NCBI RefSeq assembly: GCF_002221525.1
Contig: NZ_CP011028.1
Span: 2,057,001-2,121,000 of the forward strand
Length of the DNA: 64,000 bases
Source of the DNA: Pseudoalteromonas espejiana DSM 9414
GTDB taxonomy: Bacteria > Pseudomonadota > Gammaproteobacteria > Enterobacterales > Alteromonadaceae
Reading direction: 5' to 3'
Shown: piece after piece, positions 49,410 through 59,175 of the stretch
Numbering within the stretch: the stretch's first letter is position 1
Layout of the letters: every line of letters begins with the position of its first letter
Notes under the pieces: generated by a model
What the model saw: only the letters and a program-made list of their open reading frames with translations
Databases searched by the model: none
What the model was told of the DNA's origin: nothing
Made by a program: the position numbers and the translations under genes

Positions 49410-50867
49410 ATGTTTCTTGGTATCGATTTAGGCACTTCAGGTGTAAAAGTAATTATTTTAGACGAACAAGACTCCTTACTTGCACAGGCTAGCGCTACTT
49501 TGAGCGTTTCACGCCCTGCACCGCTTTTTTCTGAACAAAACCCTACAGATTGGTGGCTTGCTACGTGTAGTGCAATCGAAGATCTTAAAAATACTCATCC
49601 AGGGCTCCTAAAAACAGTAAAAGCGATAGGCCTTTCTGGGCAAATGCATGGTGCTACACTGCTTGATAAAAATAATAATATTATTCGCCCCGCCATTTTA
49701 TGGAACGACGGTCGCAGTGCAGCACAATGTATAGAGCTTGAAAACCGCGAACCTAACTCTCGTAGCATTACTGGCAACATAGCCATGCCTGGTTTTACTG
49801 CACCTAAATTGGTGTGGTTAAAAAAACATGAGCCAGCAAACTTTGCAAAAGTAGCCAAAGTATTGTTACCAAAAGACTACCTACGCTTTTTAATGACCGG
49901 CGATTTTGCATCAGACATGTCTGACTCAGCAGGTACATTATGGTTAGACGTACAAAAAAGAGCATGGTCGCAAAAAATGCTTAGTGCTTGTGACTTAACA
50001 GAGCAAAACATGCCTACTCTTTTTGAAGGCACACAAATTACGGGCAAATTAACTGCTGAAGTCGCTGCTAAATGGGGTATGGAGCAAGTACCTGTTGTTG
50101 CAGGCGGTGGCGATAATGCCGCAGGCGCTGCTGGTGTGGGCGTTGTAAAGCCAAAACAAGCATTTTTATCATTAGGTACTTCGGGCGTTTACTTTGTTGC
50201 CAACGAAAAATACCTGCCTAATCCAGAAGGTGCAGTACATACCTTTTGTCATTGCATTGAATACACCTGGCACCAAATGTCAGTAGTGTTAAGCGCAGCA
50301 AGCTGTTTAACCTGGGTCACTAAATTAACCGGCTTTGAAAACGAAGGTGCTTTGCTTGAACAAGTAAGCAAATGCGACTTTAGCAAACCAAGCTCAGTGA
50401 TATTTTTACCTTATTTAACTGGCGAACGTACACCACACAATAACCCCGATGCCAAAGGTGTGTTTTTTGGTTTAGACAGTGATACCGATGCAGCAGCCCT
50501 TGGCCGCGCAGTACTCGAAGGCGTCGCTTTTGCCTTTGCCGATGGTCAAAAAGTACTGCTTGATGCCGGCGCGCAAATTGACGATGTAACCGTTATTGGT
50601 GGTGGAGCTAAAAGCCCACTGTGGGGAAAAATCATAGCAAGCGTACTCAATCGCCCCCTTATTTACCGAGAAGGCTCAGAAGTTGGCCCTGCATTTGGCG
50701 CCGCAAGACTTGCCCGAATAGGAGTAGAACAACTCCCTGCACAACAAGTGTGTGTAAACGGCAAAGTAACGCAAACAATTGAGCCAGACCCAGTTATGCA
50801 AGACTTTTACGCACAACAATACACAACATACAAAGCACTTTATCAAAGTGTAAAAACATACTTTTAA
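49410..50867 (+). CDS. xylB: Xylulokinase
   Basis: Phosphorylates D-xylulose to xylulose-5-phosphate. 485 residues (E. coli XylB is 484) of the FGGY kinase fold: MFLGIDLGTSGVKVIILDEQ, GLSGQMHGATLLD, ILWNDGRS, and the catalytic Asp in VVAGGGDNAAGA. The C-terminal FGGY domain has VTVIGGGAKSPLWGKIIA and EVGPAFGAARLA. The frame is open to 49368, but that ATG is part of the operator palindrome, so the ATG at 49410 with the homologous start is chosen. Its Shine-Dalgarno is weak. First gene of xylB-xylA-tal-tkt. Confidence 0.95.
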   Translation: MFLGIDLGTSGVKVIILDEQDSLLAQASATLSVSRPAPLFSEQNPTDWWLATCSAIEDLKNTHPGLLKTVKAIGLSGQMHGATLLDKNNNIIRPAILWNDGRSAAQCIELENREPNSRSITGNIAMPGFTAPKLVWLKKHEPANFAKVAKVLLPKDYLRFLMTGDFASDMSDSAGTLWLDVQKRAWSQKMLSACDLTEQNMPTLFEGTQITGKLTAEVAAKWGMEQVPVVAGGGDNAAGAAGVGVVKPKQAFLSLGTSGVYFVANEKYLPNPEGAVHTFCHCIEYTWHQMSVVLSAASCLTWVTKLTGFENEGALLEQVSKCDFSKPSSVIFLPYLTGERTPHNNPDAKGVFFGLDSDTDAAALGRAVLEGVAFAFADGQKVLLDAGAQIDDVTVIGGGAKSPLWGKIIASVLNRPLIYREGSEVGPAFGAARLARIGVEQLPAQQVCVNGKVTQTIEPDPVMQDFYAQQYTTYKALYQSVKTYF

Positions 50868-50897
50868 AACACTATTATAAAATTAATGGAGCACAAT

Positions 50898-52217
50898 ATG
50901 AGCGAGCAATTTTTTACAAACGTTGAAAAAATTAAATTTGAAGGTGAAAACTCTAAAAACCCATTTGCATTTCGTTACTACGACGAAAACAAAGTAGTGC
51001 TTGGCAAAACAATGAAAGAACATTTACGTTTTGCAGCCTGTTACTGGCATAACTTTTGTTCTACAGGGTTTGATATTTTCGGTGAAGGTACGTTTGACCG
51101 TCCTTGGATCCAACCTGTAGGCAACCAATTAGAACTAGCTGAACAAAAAGTAAAAGTAGCTTTTGAATTTTATGAAAAATTGGGCGTTCCTTACTTTTGT
51201 TTTCATGATGTTGATATTGCCCCTGAGGGTAAAACACTACAAGAAAGCCACGATAACGTAACGCATATTGCTAACATTATTGAAAAAGAAATGCAGCGCA
51301 CAGGTGTAAAACTACTGTGGGGTACTGCTAACTTATTCTCAAATCAACGTTTTTGTGCCGGTGGTGCAACAAACCCTAATCCTAATACATACGCATATGC
51401 AGCAGCACAAGTTAAACATGCAATGGAAATTACGCATCGTTTAGGCGGCGAAAACTACGTACTTTGGGGTGGCCGTGAAGGGTACGATACGCTATTAAAT
51501 ACAGACCTCGCACAAGAAAGCGAACAGTACGCACGTTTTTTGAAAATGGTTGTAGAGCACAAGAAAAAAATAGGTTTTAAAGGCACATTATTAATTGAGC
51601 CAAAACCACAAGAGCCAACTAAGCACCAGTACGATTACGATACAGCAACAGTTGCAGGCTTTTTACACAAGCACGGCCTACAAGACGAAATTAAAGTAAA
51701 CATTGAAGCAAACCACGCAACACTTGCAGGTCATAGCTTCCACCACGAGATTGCAGTTGCTTGCGCAGAAGGCATTATGGGCAGTATTGACGCTAACCGT
51801 GGCGACATGCAAAACGGTTGGGATACAGATCAATTCCCTAACGATGTAGCTGAGTGTACGCTTGTTGTTTACGAAATTTTAAAAATGGGTGGTTTTACAA
51901 CGGGTGGCTTTAATTTTGACACTAAACTTCGTCGTCAATCGTGTGAGCGTGATGACTTATTCATTGGCCACATTGGCGGTATGGATACGATGGCTAGAGC
52001 ATTACTCAATGCAGCAGCAATGATTGAAGGTGGCGAGCTTTCTGACTTTGTTGAAAAACGTTACGCCGGTTGGAAAGAAGACCTAGGCCAAAGCATTCTA
52101 AATGGTGAGCAATCACTTGAAAGTCTTGCCGAGCTAGTGCACGAAAACAACATCGATCCTAAGCAAGTTTCTGGTCGCCAAGAGCTGCTTGAGAATATTG
52201 TTAACCGCTACGTATAA
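50898..52217 (+). CDS. xylA: Xylose isomerase
   Basis: Converts D-xylose to D-xylulose. 439 residues (E. coli 440). It shows the active-site [13 protein letters not shown] (catalytic His and Asp), the metal ligands in [20 protein letters not shown] and the [17 protein letters not shown] block. Twelve extra bases upstream are in frame, but GGAG seven bases before the ATG at 50898 decides the start. It lies 30 bases after xylB, so it is co-transcribed. Confidence 0.97.
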   Translation: MSEQFFTNVEKIKFEGENSKNPFAFRYYDENKVVLGKTMKEHLRFAACYWHNFCSTGFDIFGEGTFDRPWIQPVGNQLELAEQKVKVAFEFYEKLGVPYFCFHDVDIAPEGKTLQESHDNVTHIANIIEKEMQRTGVKLLWGTANLFSNQRFCAGGATNPNPNTYAYAAAQVKHAMEITHRLGGENYVLWGGREGYDTLLNTDLAQESEQYARFLKMVVEHKKKIGFKGTLLIEPKPQEPTKHQYDYDTATVAGFLHKHGLQDEIKVNIEANHATLAGHSFHHEIAVACAEGIMGSIDANRGDMQNGWDTDQFPNDVAECTLVVYEILKMGGFTTGGFNFDTKLRRQSCERDDLFIGHIGGMDTMARALLNAAAMIEGGELSDFVEKRYAGWKEDLGQSILNGEQSLESLAELVHENNIDPKQVSGRQELLENIVNRYV

Positions 52218-52223
52218 GGACAT

Positions 52224-52247
52224 CGCCCCGGTTTAAAAGCCGGGGCG
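52224..52247 (+). promoter_or_regulatory. GC-rich hairpin between xylA and tal
   Basis: CGCCCCGG / CCGGGGCG with an 8-base loop, without a T-tract. The only G-rich stretch before tal (GGGG, 11 bases from its ATG) is in the 3' arm, so the hairpin could limit tal translation or stabilise upstream mRNA. Confidence 0.55.
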
Positions 52248-52256
52248 TACATCATT

Positions 52257-53195
52257 ATGAACTTGTTAGAACAACTTAAAAAAGTAACAACGGTCGTTGC
52301 TGATAGTGGCGATGTAGAGTCAATTAAAGCGCTACAACCCATTGATGCAACTACTAACCCTTCGTTAATTTTACAAGCTGCAAAATTACCTCAGTATAAA
52401 CATTTAATTAGTGACGCTATAAGCAAAGCTGGCAATAATGTTGACGACATATGCGACCAACTTATTGTTAACTTTGGCTGTGAAATACTAAAAGTTATAC
52501 CTGGGCGTATATCAAGTGAAGTAGATGCGCGATTATCATTTAATACGCAAGCAAGTATTGCTAAAGGCCGAAAACTCATTTCGCTTTACGAAGAAGCAGG
52601 TATTTCAAAAGACCGCGTGCTTATTAAACTTGCCTCTACATGGCAAGGTATTAAAGCTGCTGAGCAATTAGAAAAAGAAGGTATAAAGTGTAATTTAACC
52701 CTGCTTTTTTCGATGGCTCAAGCCATTGCCTGTGCACAAGCTAATGTAACGCTTATATCACCGTTTGTAGGTCGAATTCTTGATTGGTATAAAGCCGCTG
52801 AAAACAAAGAGTACACCCCAAGTGAAGACCCTGGTGTACGCTCAGTTACCGGCATTTACCAATATTATAAAAAGTATGACTATAAAACCGTGGTAATGGG
52901 CGCAAGCTTTAGAAACATAGAAGAAATAATTGAACTGGCTGGCTGTGATTTATTAACTATTTCACCCGCACTATTAAATAGCTTACAAAATCAGCAAGGT
53001 GAGCTAATTACTAAGCTTGACGCTTCAAGCATTGCCAAAGCGCCAAGAAATCAAATCACCAAACTCACCCACGAGCAATTTTTATGGCAGCATAACGAAG
53101 ATGCAATGGCCAGCGAAAAGCTCAATGAAGGTATTCGTAACTTTGCCAAAGATCAGCGTACTTTAGCTAAATTGGTTGAAGACTTACTAAACTAA
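52257..53195 (+). CDS. tal: Transaldolase
   Basis: Pentose phosphate enzyme transferring dihydroxyacetone between sedoheptulose-7-phosphate and glyceraldehyde-3-phosphate. 312 residues of the TalB type: [23 protein letters not shown], the Schiff-base lysine in [13 protein letters not shown] (about 130) and [10 protein letters not shown]. It lies 39 bases after xylA, and sits in the xyl operon as a dedicated copy supporting pentose flux. A terminator lies between it and tkt. Confidence 0.96.
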   Translation: MNLLEQLKKVTTVVADSGDVESIKALQPIDATTNPSLILQAAKLPQYKHLISDAISKAGNNVDDICDQLIVNFGCEILKVIPGRISSEVDARLSFNTQASIAKGRKLISLYEEAGISKDRVLIKLASTWQGIKAAEQLEKEGIKCNLTLLFSMAQAIACAQANVTLISPFVGRILDWYKAAENKEYTPSEDPGVRSVTGIYQYYKKYDYKTVVMGASFRNIEEIIELAGCDLLTISPALLNSLQNQQGELITKLDASSIAKAPRNQITKLTHEQFLWQHNEDAMASEKLNEGIRNFAKDQRTLAKLVEDLLN

Positions 53196-53203
53196 TCTCC
53201 CTC

Positions 53204-53232
53204 AAGCCTGCCAATTATTAGCAGGCTTTTTT
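53204..53232 (+). terminator. Terminator-like hairpin between tal and tkt
   Basis: AAGCCTGC / GCAGGCTT with a 9-base loop and TTTTTT. It lies inside a run of co-directional pentose genes 21 bases before tkt, so it probably lowers tkt expression or separates the units. Confidence 0.8.
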
Positions 53233-53252
53233 AATTATATTTGAGGTAATAT

Positions 53253-55271
53253 ATGACTCAGCTTTCTTCTCGTGCGCCTTTTGCAAATGCCATTCGCGCA
53301 CTCAGTATGGATGCCGTACAACAAGCTAGTTCTGGCCACCCTGGCGCACCTATGGGCATGGCCGATATAGCAGAAGTACTATGGAACGACTTTTTAAATC
53401 ACAACCCAAACGATCCAACATGGCCTAACCGAGACCGCTTTGTGCTAAGCAATGGTCACGGCTCTATGCTTATTTATTCTTTATTACATTTGAGCGGATA
53501 CGATTTACCTATAGATGAACTTAAACACTTTAGGCAACTACATTCAAAAACCCCAGGCCACCCTGAATATGGCTACACACCAGGCGTAGAAACTACAACA
53601 GGCCCACTTGGTGCGGGTGTATCAAATGCGGTAGGAATGGCTATTGCCGAAAAAGCGCTCGCTACACAATTTAACAAAAACAATTTTGATATTGTAGATC
53701 ATTACACATACTGCTTTATGGGTGATGGCTGTTTAATGGAAGGCATATCACATGAAGCATGCTCGCTTGCGGGTACATTGGGGTTAGGTAAACTTATTGC
53801 CTTTTGGGACGACAACGGTATATCTATTGACGGACACGTTGAGGGCTGGTTTACCGACGACACTGCTAAGCGCTTTGACGCATACGGCTGGCACGTAATC
53901 ACAGATATTGACGGCCACGACCCAGAGCAAATTGCAAACGCCATTGCACAAGCAAAACGAGTGAGCGATAAGCCTACCCTACTTTGTTGTAAAACTGTGA
54001 TTGGTTTTGGCTCACCAAATAAGTCTGGTTCTCACGATTGCCACGGTTCACCATTAGGTGATGACGAAATAACCGCTGCACGTAAATTTTTAAACCTACC
54101 AAATGAAGCATTTAGTATCTGCGATGATATTTACGCCCATTGGGACGCTAAACAAAGCGGTAACGAAAAACAAAAACAATGGCAGCAATTATTTAGCGAT
54201 TACACAAACAGTTACCCAGAGCTTGCTAAAGAATTTGATCGTCGCGTCATTAATCGCACCCTGCCTGAAAACTTTGAAACGATTGCAAACGACTATATTG
54301 CAAAGTGCAACAAAGACGCCGCTAACATTGCCAGCCGAAAAGCTTCGCAAAATACCATTGAAGCCTTTGCACCGCATTTACCAGAGTTACTGGGTGGCTC
54401 TGCCGATTTAGCCGGTTCTAACTTAACGCTGTGGTCTGGCTCTAAAGGTATCTCCTCAGATGACGCCAGCGGTAATTACTTGTTTTATGGTGTTCGCGAG
54501 TTTGGTATGAGCGGCATAATGAATGGCATATCATTGCACAGTGGTTTTATTAATTACGGCGCAACATTTTTAATGTTTATGGAATATGCCCGTAATGCAG
54601 TAAGAATGTCGGCACTTATGGGCATTCAAAATATATTTGTGTATACCCACGACTCTATTGGCCAAGGTGAAGATGGCCCAACTCATCAACCTATTGAGCA
54701 GCTAGCTAACCTACGGATGACACCAAACCTAGTTACATGGCGCCCATGTGATGCAGTAGAAACCGCTGTTTCGTGGAAAAACGCAATACAAAATCAGCAG
54801 CAACCTACTGCGCTTGTATTTAGTCGCCAAGGGCTTAACCATCAGTCTCGTAGCCCGCAGCAAATTAACGACATAGAAAAAGGCGGCTATATTCTTAGCG
54901 ATAGCACTAAAGCACCTGAGCTTATTTTAATAGCAACAGGCTCTGAGGTTGATTTAGCAATGCAAGCAGCCAAAGAGCTAACAGAACAAGGCGTTGCCGT
55001 GCGTGTGGTTTCAATGCCAAGCACTACACTGTTTGATTTGCAATCAGACGATTACAAGCAAAGTGTATTACCAAACTCAGTTGTAAAGCGCATTGCAATT
55101 GAAACCTCACACCAAGATTACTGGCTTAAATATGTTGGCTTACAGGGTAAAGTAATTGGTATGAGTACTTTTGGCGAATCGGCGCCGGGCAACGTGTTAC
55201 TGGCCCATTTTGGATTCACTCCTGAAAATGTCATTAATACCGCGAAAGCTTTATTAAAAGTTAACGCTTAA
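53253..55271 (+). CDS. tkt: Transketolase
   Basis: Thiamine-diphosphate enzyme moving two-carbon ketol units between pentose and glycolytic intermediates. 672 residues with [19 protein letters not shown] at the start, the ThDP signature [18 protein letters not shown]...DNGISIDG, and the pyrimidine domain [16 protein letters not shown] and [25 protein letters not shown] precedes the ATG. It lies downstream of tal, past a terminator, and is likely the catabolic transketolase for xylose. Confidence 0.97.
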   Translation: MTQLSSRAPFANAIRALSMDAVQQASSGHPGAPMGMADIAEVLWNDFLNHNPNDPTWPNRDRFVLSNGHGSMLIYSLLHLSGYDLPIDELKHFRQLHSKTPGHPEYGYTPGVETTTGPLGAGVSNAVGMAIAEKALATQFNKNNFDIVDHYTYCFMGDGCLMEGISHEACSLAGTLGLGKLIAFWDDNGISIDGHVEGWFTDDTAKRFDAYGWHVITDIDGHDPEQIANAIAQAKRVSDKPTLLCCKTVIGFGSPNKSGSHDCHGSPLGDDEITAARKFLNLPNEAFSICDDIYAHWDAKQSGNEKQKQWQQLFSDYTNSYPELAKEFDRRVINRTLPENFETIANDYIAKCNKDAANIASRKASQNTIEAFAPHLPELLGGSADLAGSNLTLWSGSKGISSDDASGNYLFYGVREFGMSGIMNGISLHSGFINYGATFLMFMEYARNAVRMSALMGIQNIFVYTHDSIGQGEDGPTHQPIEQLANLRMTPNLVTWRPCDAVETAVSWKNAIQNQQQPTALVFSRQGLNHQSRSPQQINDIEKGGYILSDSTKAPELILIATGSEVDLAMQAAKELTEQGVAVRVVSMPSTTLFDLQSDDYKQSVLPNSVVKRIAIETSHQDYWLKYVGLQGKVIGMSTFGESAPGNVLLAHFGFTPENVINTAKALLKVNA

Positions 55272-55290
55272 TACATTCAATTATCCAATT

Positions 55291-55326
55291 AATGCGCTAA
55301 GCCACCCAAAGCTTGGCGCATTTTTA
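55291..55326 (+). terminator. tkt terminator
   Basis: AATGCGC(T)AAGC / GCTT(G)GCGCATT with one T-G mismatched position and TTTTT, between tkt and the epimerase gene. Confidence 0.65.
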
Positions 55327-55342
55327 AATGCGAGACTCAACC

Positions 55343-56317
55343 ATGGCAAATTCAATTGTCGAATATACCCTTAGCAACCAAACAAACGAGAGCATATCAA
55401 TTATTAACTACGGTGCTAGGCTAACCAGCTGGATTACTCAAATTGATAATGAAAAGTGCAATATTATACTTAGCTACCCAGATTTAAATGACTACTTAAG
55501 CGATCCATATTATTTAGGTGCTATAGCTGGGCCATACGCAAACAGAATTAGCAACGCACAAATACACATTGATAATAAAGTATGCATACTTGATCAAAAC
55601 GAAGGCAGTAACCAACTGCACGGCGGTCAAAAAGCATTAAGCGATTTATTTTGGCAGCTCGATTACCATCAAAAAAATGCATTAAGTTTAAGTATTACCC
55701 TTCCCGATGGGTACAATGGTTACCCAGGTAAAACCACTTTTAATGTGTTGTATAGCTTCACAACAAGCAATAACGACCAAAGTAAGCTTGATATAAAATT
55801 TACGATTACCAGTAATAAAAAAACTATTGCTGGGCCTACCTCGCACCCGTATTTTAACTTAAATGGTAGTAATAACAGCGCATATGGGCATGTATTAAAA
55901 TTAGCCGGTGCACATTATACGCCCATAAATACACACGCTATTCCTAGCGGTTTAATACTCCCTGTCGCCAATACACCTTTTGACTACACAAGTGCACGCG
56001 TACTCAATACAACCGATAAACTTGATCATAACTTTTTAATCGAGCAAACCCTTAACCTACATACGGTTAAACAACACGCGACACTTAAAAGTGCTGATGA
56101 GAAACTAGCGCTAAATGTACTTTCTAACTACCCTGCTATTCAGGTATACACGGGGCATCACTTAAAAAATCCATTTAAAGCATTCGACGGCATTTGCCTA
56201 GAGCCGCAATTTTGCCCCGACAGCCCTAACAACCCACACTTTCCATTTAGCTATATAACGCCACAAGTGCCTTTGCAAACACACATTAGTTACTGTTTAA
56301 CTAACTTTAAATCTTAG
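55343..56317 (+). CDS. galM: Aldose 1-epimerase
   Basis: Interconverts alpha and beta anomers of aldoses, here probably xylose or glucose. 324 residues with ISIINYGARLTSW, LHGGQKALSDLFW, the catalytic His in GPTSHPYFNLNG and the catalytic Glu in GICLEPQFCPDSPNNPHFP. An ATG at 55328 is in frame but lies immediately after the T-run of the tkt terminator with no Shine-Dalgarno. The ATG at 55343 is preferred, though its Shine-Dalgarno is also weak, so the start is uncertain by five codons. Confidence 0.9.
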   Translation: MANSIVEYTLSNQTNESISIINYGARLTSWITQIDNEKCNIILSYPDLNDYLSDPYYLGAIAGPYANRISNAQIHIDNKVCILDQNEGSNQLHGGQKALSDLFWQLDYHQKNALSLSITLPDGYNGYPGKTTFNVLYSFTTSNNDQSKLDIKFTITSNKKTIAGPTSHPYFNLNGSNNSAYGHVLKLAGAHYTPINTHAIPSGLILPVANTPFDYTSARVLNTTDKLDHNFLIEQTLNLHTVKQHATLKSADEKLALNVLSNYPAIQVYTGHHLKNPFKAFDGICLEPQFCPDSPNNPHFPFSYITPQVPLQTHISYCLTNFKS

Positions 56318-56357
56318 TAATAAATCGATCTAAAGCAGCTATTCTAAGCACTTATAA

Positions 56358-56386
56358 CCAAAAAAGGATCGCAGTTAGGCGATCCT
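56358..56386 (-). terminator. GH10 terminator
   Basis: On the minus strand AGGATCGC / GCGATCCT with a six-base loop is followed by TTTTTT, about 30 bases after the GH10 stop. Confidence 0.8.
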
Positions 56387-56415
56387 CCACGGGGAAACAA
56401 CATGTTTAAACTGAC

Positions 56416-57564
56416 TTATAAATCGCTTACAAAGCTTTTAAGTTTTAGCTCACGGTCAATTAATAATGGGTAATCGGTGCGCCCTTGCATTGGCCAGTCA
56501 TTACGCCAAGTACGTGCATCGCTTATACCCCAAAATGTCACGCGGCTTACTTTATCGTCATGCTTTTTAAGTATGTTAAATACGGCTTTATAACGCTCGC
56601 CCAACTGAGTATTTATTTCACTCGGTAGGCCATTCGGGTATGGGTTAAAACGCTCTTGCAGCGCTATATCTAACGAAATGTCAGCGCCTTGTTCTTCACC
56701 TTCAGGGAAGGGTAAAACCGAAATATCAAGCTCGGTAATCATTACATCAATACCCGTTGCCGCATATGCCACAATAGAGTCTTCCATTAACGAAAGCTCA
56801 GGGTTATCTAAAGAATAATGCGCTTGCATACCAATGCCATCTATTTGAATGCCTTTACTTTGTAAGTTTTTAATAAGCGCAATGGCACCGGCTCTTTTTT
56901 CTGGCTTATACAAATTGTAATCGTTGTAATATAGCTTGGCGTTAGGTGCTGCCTGTTTAGCATATTTAAACGCGTATTCTATAAAGTCGTCACCAATAAT
57001 AGTGCTCCATTTAGATTCGCGTAGTGTGCCGTCTTCGTTTAATGCTTCGTTTACTACATCCCAAGCAAAAATACGGTTTTTATAACGCCCAGCAACAGCA
57101 TTTATATGGTTTTGCATACGCTTAAGCAATGCGTCGCGAGTAAGTGGCTCGCCTTGCTCATCTTCAAAAACCCAATCAGGTGTTTGCGAATGCCACACTA
57201 ATGTATGCCCAACTAACTCTTGGTTGTTCTCTTGTGCGTACTGAACTAGCGCATCAGCGGCTTCAAAATCATACGTTTGTGGCTCTGGGTGTATACGCTC
57301 CCACTTCATTGAGTTCTCTGGAGTAAAAGTATTAAATTGCGCTTTAGCTACGTTTAAATCTTCAGGCAAAGCCCCTAACACTTGGTCACGGCTAATCGCT
57401 GTACCAATTTTAAAATGGTCTTTAAATTGCGTTTTAAGCGTTAATTGCGCCGACGTTTTTTGTGCTTCTAGTGTCGGTTTACTTTGCTCTGCTGAGCCAT
57501 TACAGCCAAGTGCAAGGCTCGACATTCCTAATAAAATAGCAATCGTTAGTTTATTTTTATGCAT
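56416..57564 (-). CDS. GH10 endo-1,4-beta-xylanase lipoprotein
   Basis: 382 residues. Lipobox LALGC (Cys21), so anchored to a membrane and probably surface-exposed. Single GH10 TIM barrel: FNTFTPENSMKWERIHPE, VGHTLVWHSQTPDW, the acid/base E173 in AWDVVNEALNED, the nucleophile E278 in VMITELDIS, and VTFWGISDARTWRNDWPMQG near the end. No carbohydrate-binding module. It cuts the xylan backbone into oligosaccharides for the TonB receptor. Convergent with galM. Confidence 0.95.
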   Translation of the reverse strand: MHKNKLTIAILLGMSSLALGCNGSAEQSKPTLEAQKTSAQLTLKTQFKDHFKIGTAISRDQVLGALPEDLNVAKAQFNTFTPENSMKWERIHPEPQTYDFEAADALVQYAQENNQELVGHTLVWHSQTPDWVFEDEQGEPLTRDALLKRMQNHINAVAGRYKNRIFAWDVVNEALNEDGTLRESKWSTIIGDDFIEYAFKYAKQAAPNAKLYYNDYNLYKPEKRAGAIALIKNLQSKGIQIDGIGMQAHYSLDNPELSLMEDSIVAYAATGIDVMITELDISVLPFPEGEEQGADISLDIALQERFNPYPNGLPSEINTQLGERYKAVFNILKKHDDKVSRVTFWGISDARTWRNDWPMQGRTDYPLLIDRELKLKSFVSDL

Positions 57565-57622
57565 GATGTACCTGTTGTGTGTTTTTTAGTGTGCAAAGTA
57601 AATTTAACACCATATAGTCTTT

Positions 57623-57651
57623 TTGACAACAACGTTTTATTAAAATAGACT
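57623..57651 (+). promoter_or_regulatory. Possible promoter of the small-peptide/cupin pair
   Basis: TTGACA (57623-57628), 17 bases, TAGACT (57646-57651), reading toward the 46-codon gene. It lies in the divergent region with GH10. Confidence 0.45.
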
Positions 57652-57721
57652 GAACAAAAATAATACGAACAAAGTTCCTTAATCACACGCTTAACAAGCA
57701 AAAATTTCATCAGGGTGATAC

Positions 57722-57862
57722 ATGAAAAATAAAACAATAAAACCGCTGCTGTTAATTTGCGCATTTTCCGCTTCATTAATTTTTAGCGCCTTCGTACGCG
57801 CCGAACAAGCCAGCGAGCTTGAACACCAGAAACTTTCTCTAGCTACAGCTAGTGGTATCTAA
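57722..57862 (+). CDS. 46-residue secreted peptide or truncated gene start
   Basis: A short frame with an excellent AGGGTGA Shine-Dalgarno. The protein begins MKNKTIKPLLLICAFSASLI and has a complete Sec signal ending near FVRAE, leaving only about 18 mature residues (QASELEHQKLSLATASGI). It stops 36 bases before the cupin gene. It could be the start of a larger exported protein cut by an early stop, or a small exported peptide. I see no recognisable continuation downstream in another frame. Confidence 0.5.
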   Translation: MKNKTIKPLLLICAFSASLIFSAFVRAEQASELEHQKLSLATASGI

Positions 57863-57898
57863 TTAACCTAAGCGCTAATAATAAAAAGGATAATAACT

Positions 57899-58366
57899 AT
57901 GAAAAATTTACCCATTAACTATGTGTTAGGTAAAAAAATACGACTAAATAAATTAGTAGCCGCTTTAACACTAACAGCTATAGTCACATCAACATTACCT
58001 GTAAACGCCGCAGATAAACCCACACAACTTACTTCGTCTATAGTGAGCCAAAAAGACGCACACATAACTCATTACGTTGGCGCTGATTTTTATACCTACT
58101 ATCACGGCGATACTCAACTCACAAAAGGGGCTATTACCGGTGTGGCGGTTATTAAACCTAATAACGAAGTACATCCCGCCCACCAGCATCCCGATGAAGA
58201 ATATTTAATGATTCTTGAGGGCTCTGGCACCTGGACGCTTAATGGCAAAAGCCAGCCAGCTCATACTGGAGATATTTTATTTGCAGCCCCTAATGACGTA
58301 CACGGCATTTATAACAACGGCGATGTGCCGCTTAAGTTTGTGGTAGTGAGGTATCAGGCTAAGTAG
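57899..58366 (+). CDS. Exported cupin-domain protein
   Basis: 155 residues. A long signal peptide (cleavage near PVNAAD, about residue 38) and a single cupin: motif 1 HPAHQHPDEEYLMILEGSGTW with the metal ligands HxHx4E, motif 2 GDILFAAPNDVHGIYN with the fourth ligand His. Periplasmic, metal-binding; enzymatic role unknown. AAGGA precedes the ATG. A degenerate copy of the LacI-type palindrome (AAGCGCTAA core, about 57871) lies just upstream. Confidence 0.8.
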   Translation: MKNLPINYVLGKKIRLNKLVAALTLTAIVTSTLPVNAADKPTQLTSSIVSQKDAHITHYVGADFYTYYHGDTQLTKGAITGVAVIKPNNEVHPAHQHPDEEYLMILEGSGTWTLNGKSQPAHTGDILFAAPNDVHGIYNNGDVPLKFVVVRYQAK

Positions 58367-58693
58367 GTTTTAGTGGATTTTTTAGTTTTTAGTGAAATAG
58401 ATTAAGAGAATTATTCACAAAGAGGTTAAGAGACGCTTCGCTTTTAGAGTGGGAAAACAGCCTGATATTAGGTCAGGCTGTTTTAAGCTTTATTCATTTA
58501 CAAATATTTATCAAAGTTATATTTCAATAAGGTACCTAGAATTAAACCAAGAGTTCGATTTGTCTCTTGCTTTACACTCCTAGCATTTTTATTACACACT
58601 TTATTATTTTATATCACCCAAATGAGACGCACATCTTATTTATAAGCTTCATCTGATGCATTTATACTGACAACCCTTTGCCAAACACCTACA
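58367..58693. other. Gene-free stretch after the cupin gene
   Basis: 327 bp. Apart from the terminator at 58454-58484 I see no gene, repeat or RNA. The base composition turns AT-rich here, and this is the left edge of the cassette that carries the GNAT remnant and the Gabija-like genes. Confidence 0.6.
58454..58484 (+). terminator. Cupin gene terminator
   Basis: AAAACAGCCTGA / TCAGGCTGTTTT with a 7-base loop, 88 bases past the cupin stop. Confidence 0.8.
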
Positions 58694-59077
58694 TTATTTC
58701 CACTTCCAGTGGTAATAGAGTGTAGATATTTGAATAAAACCACATTTAAAAAACAGACTTTTACTCTCAGTATTATCATCACGAATTGTACGTTGCACCA
58801 CTTTTGCGCCATTTATTTTGGCATGCTCAAGTGCTTTATTAATGACTATTTTTCCAAGACCTTGCCTTCTAAAACCTGGAGAGACTGTTAGATGGCATAA
58901 TTCAAGCTGGTACCATTGAACTTTTTTGCATTCAATAAATGCCTTAATGGAATTATCAGCTTCTTCATAAATATAATTAACTGATGAATCTAATACTTTT
59001 TCTTCTGTATACCTAACTACTAATTGATTCTCAGTATTTAGTAGATCTGCTATCTGCTTTGCAATTTAGCTCTTCAT
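58694..59077 (-). pseudogene. GNAT acetyltransferase with a nonsense codon at position 4
   Basis: From an ATG at 59077 with a GTGAG Shine-Dalgarno, the frame reads MKS then TAA (59068-59066), then stays open for 123 codons to a TAA at 58694. The open part is a GNAT domain: ELCHLTVSPGFRRQGLGKIV (acetyl-CoA loop QGLGK) and KSLFFKCGFIQ. No ATG, GTG or TTG lies between the stop and the domain core, so the gene should not yield full-length protein. One base change (for example TAA from CAA or AAA) would explain it; a sequencing error cannot be excluded. Confidence 0.82.
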
Positions 59078-59175
59078 TTTTACTCACTAAAAGTTTACGA
59101 AAACACTTAATATACCCATTAAAACATGAGGCTAACTAGCATATTTTTAAGGTCAGTGAAACTCAATAAATCCAA

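Noticed and set aside
57546..57776. 76-codon minus-strand frame upstream of GH10
   Set aside because: It overlaps the GH10 start, the promoter region and the signal-peptide gene on the other strand, with low-complexity composition.
58709..58891. Plus-strand 60-codon frame
   Set aside because: It is the antisense shadow of the GNAT pseudogene, whose acetyl-CoA-binding motif is clear on the minus strand.
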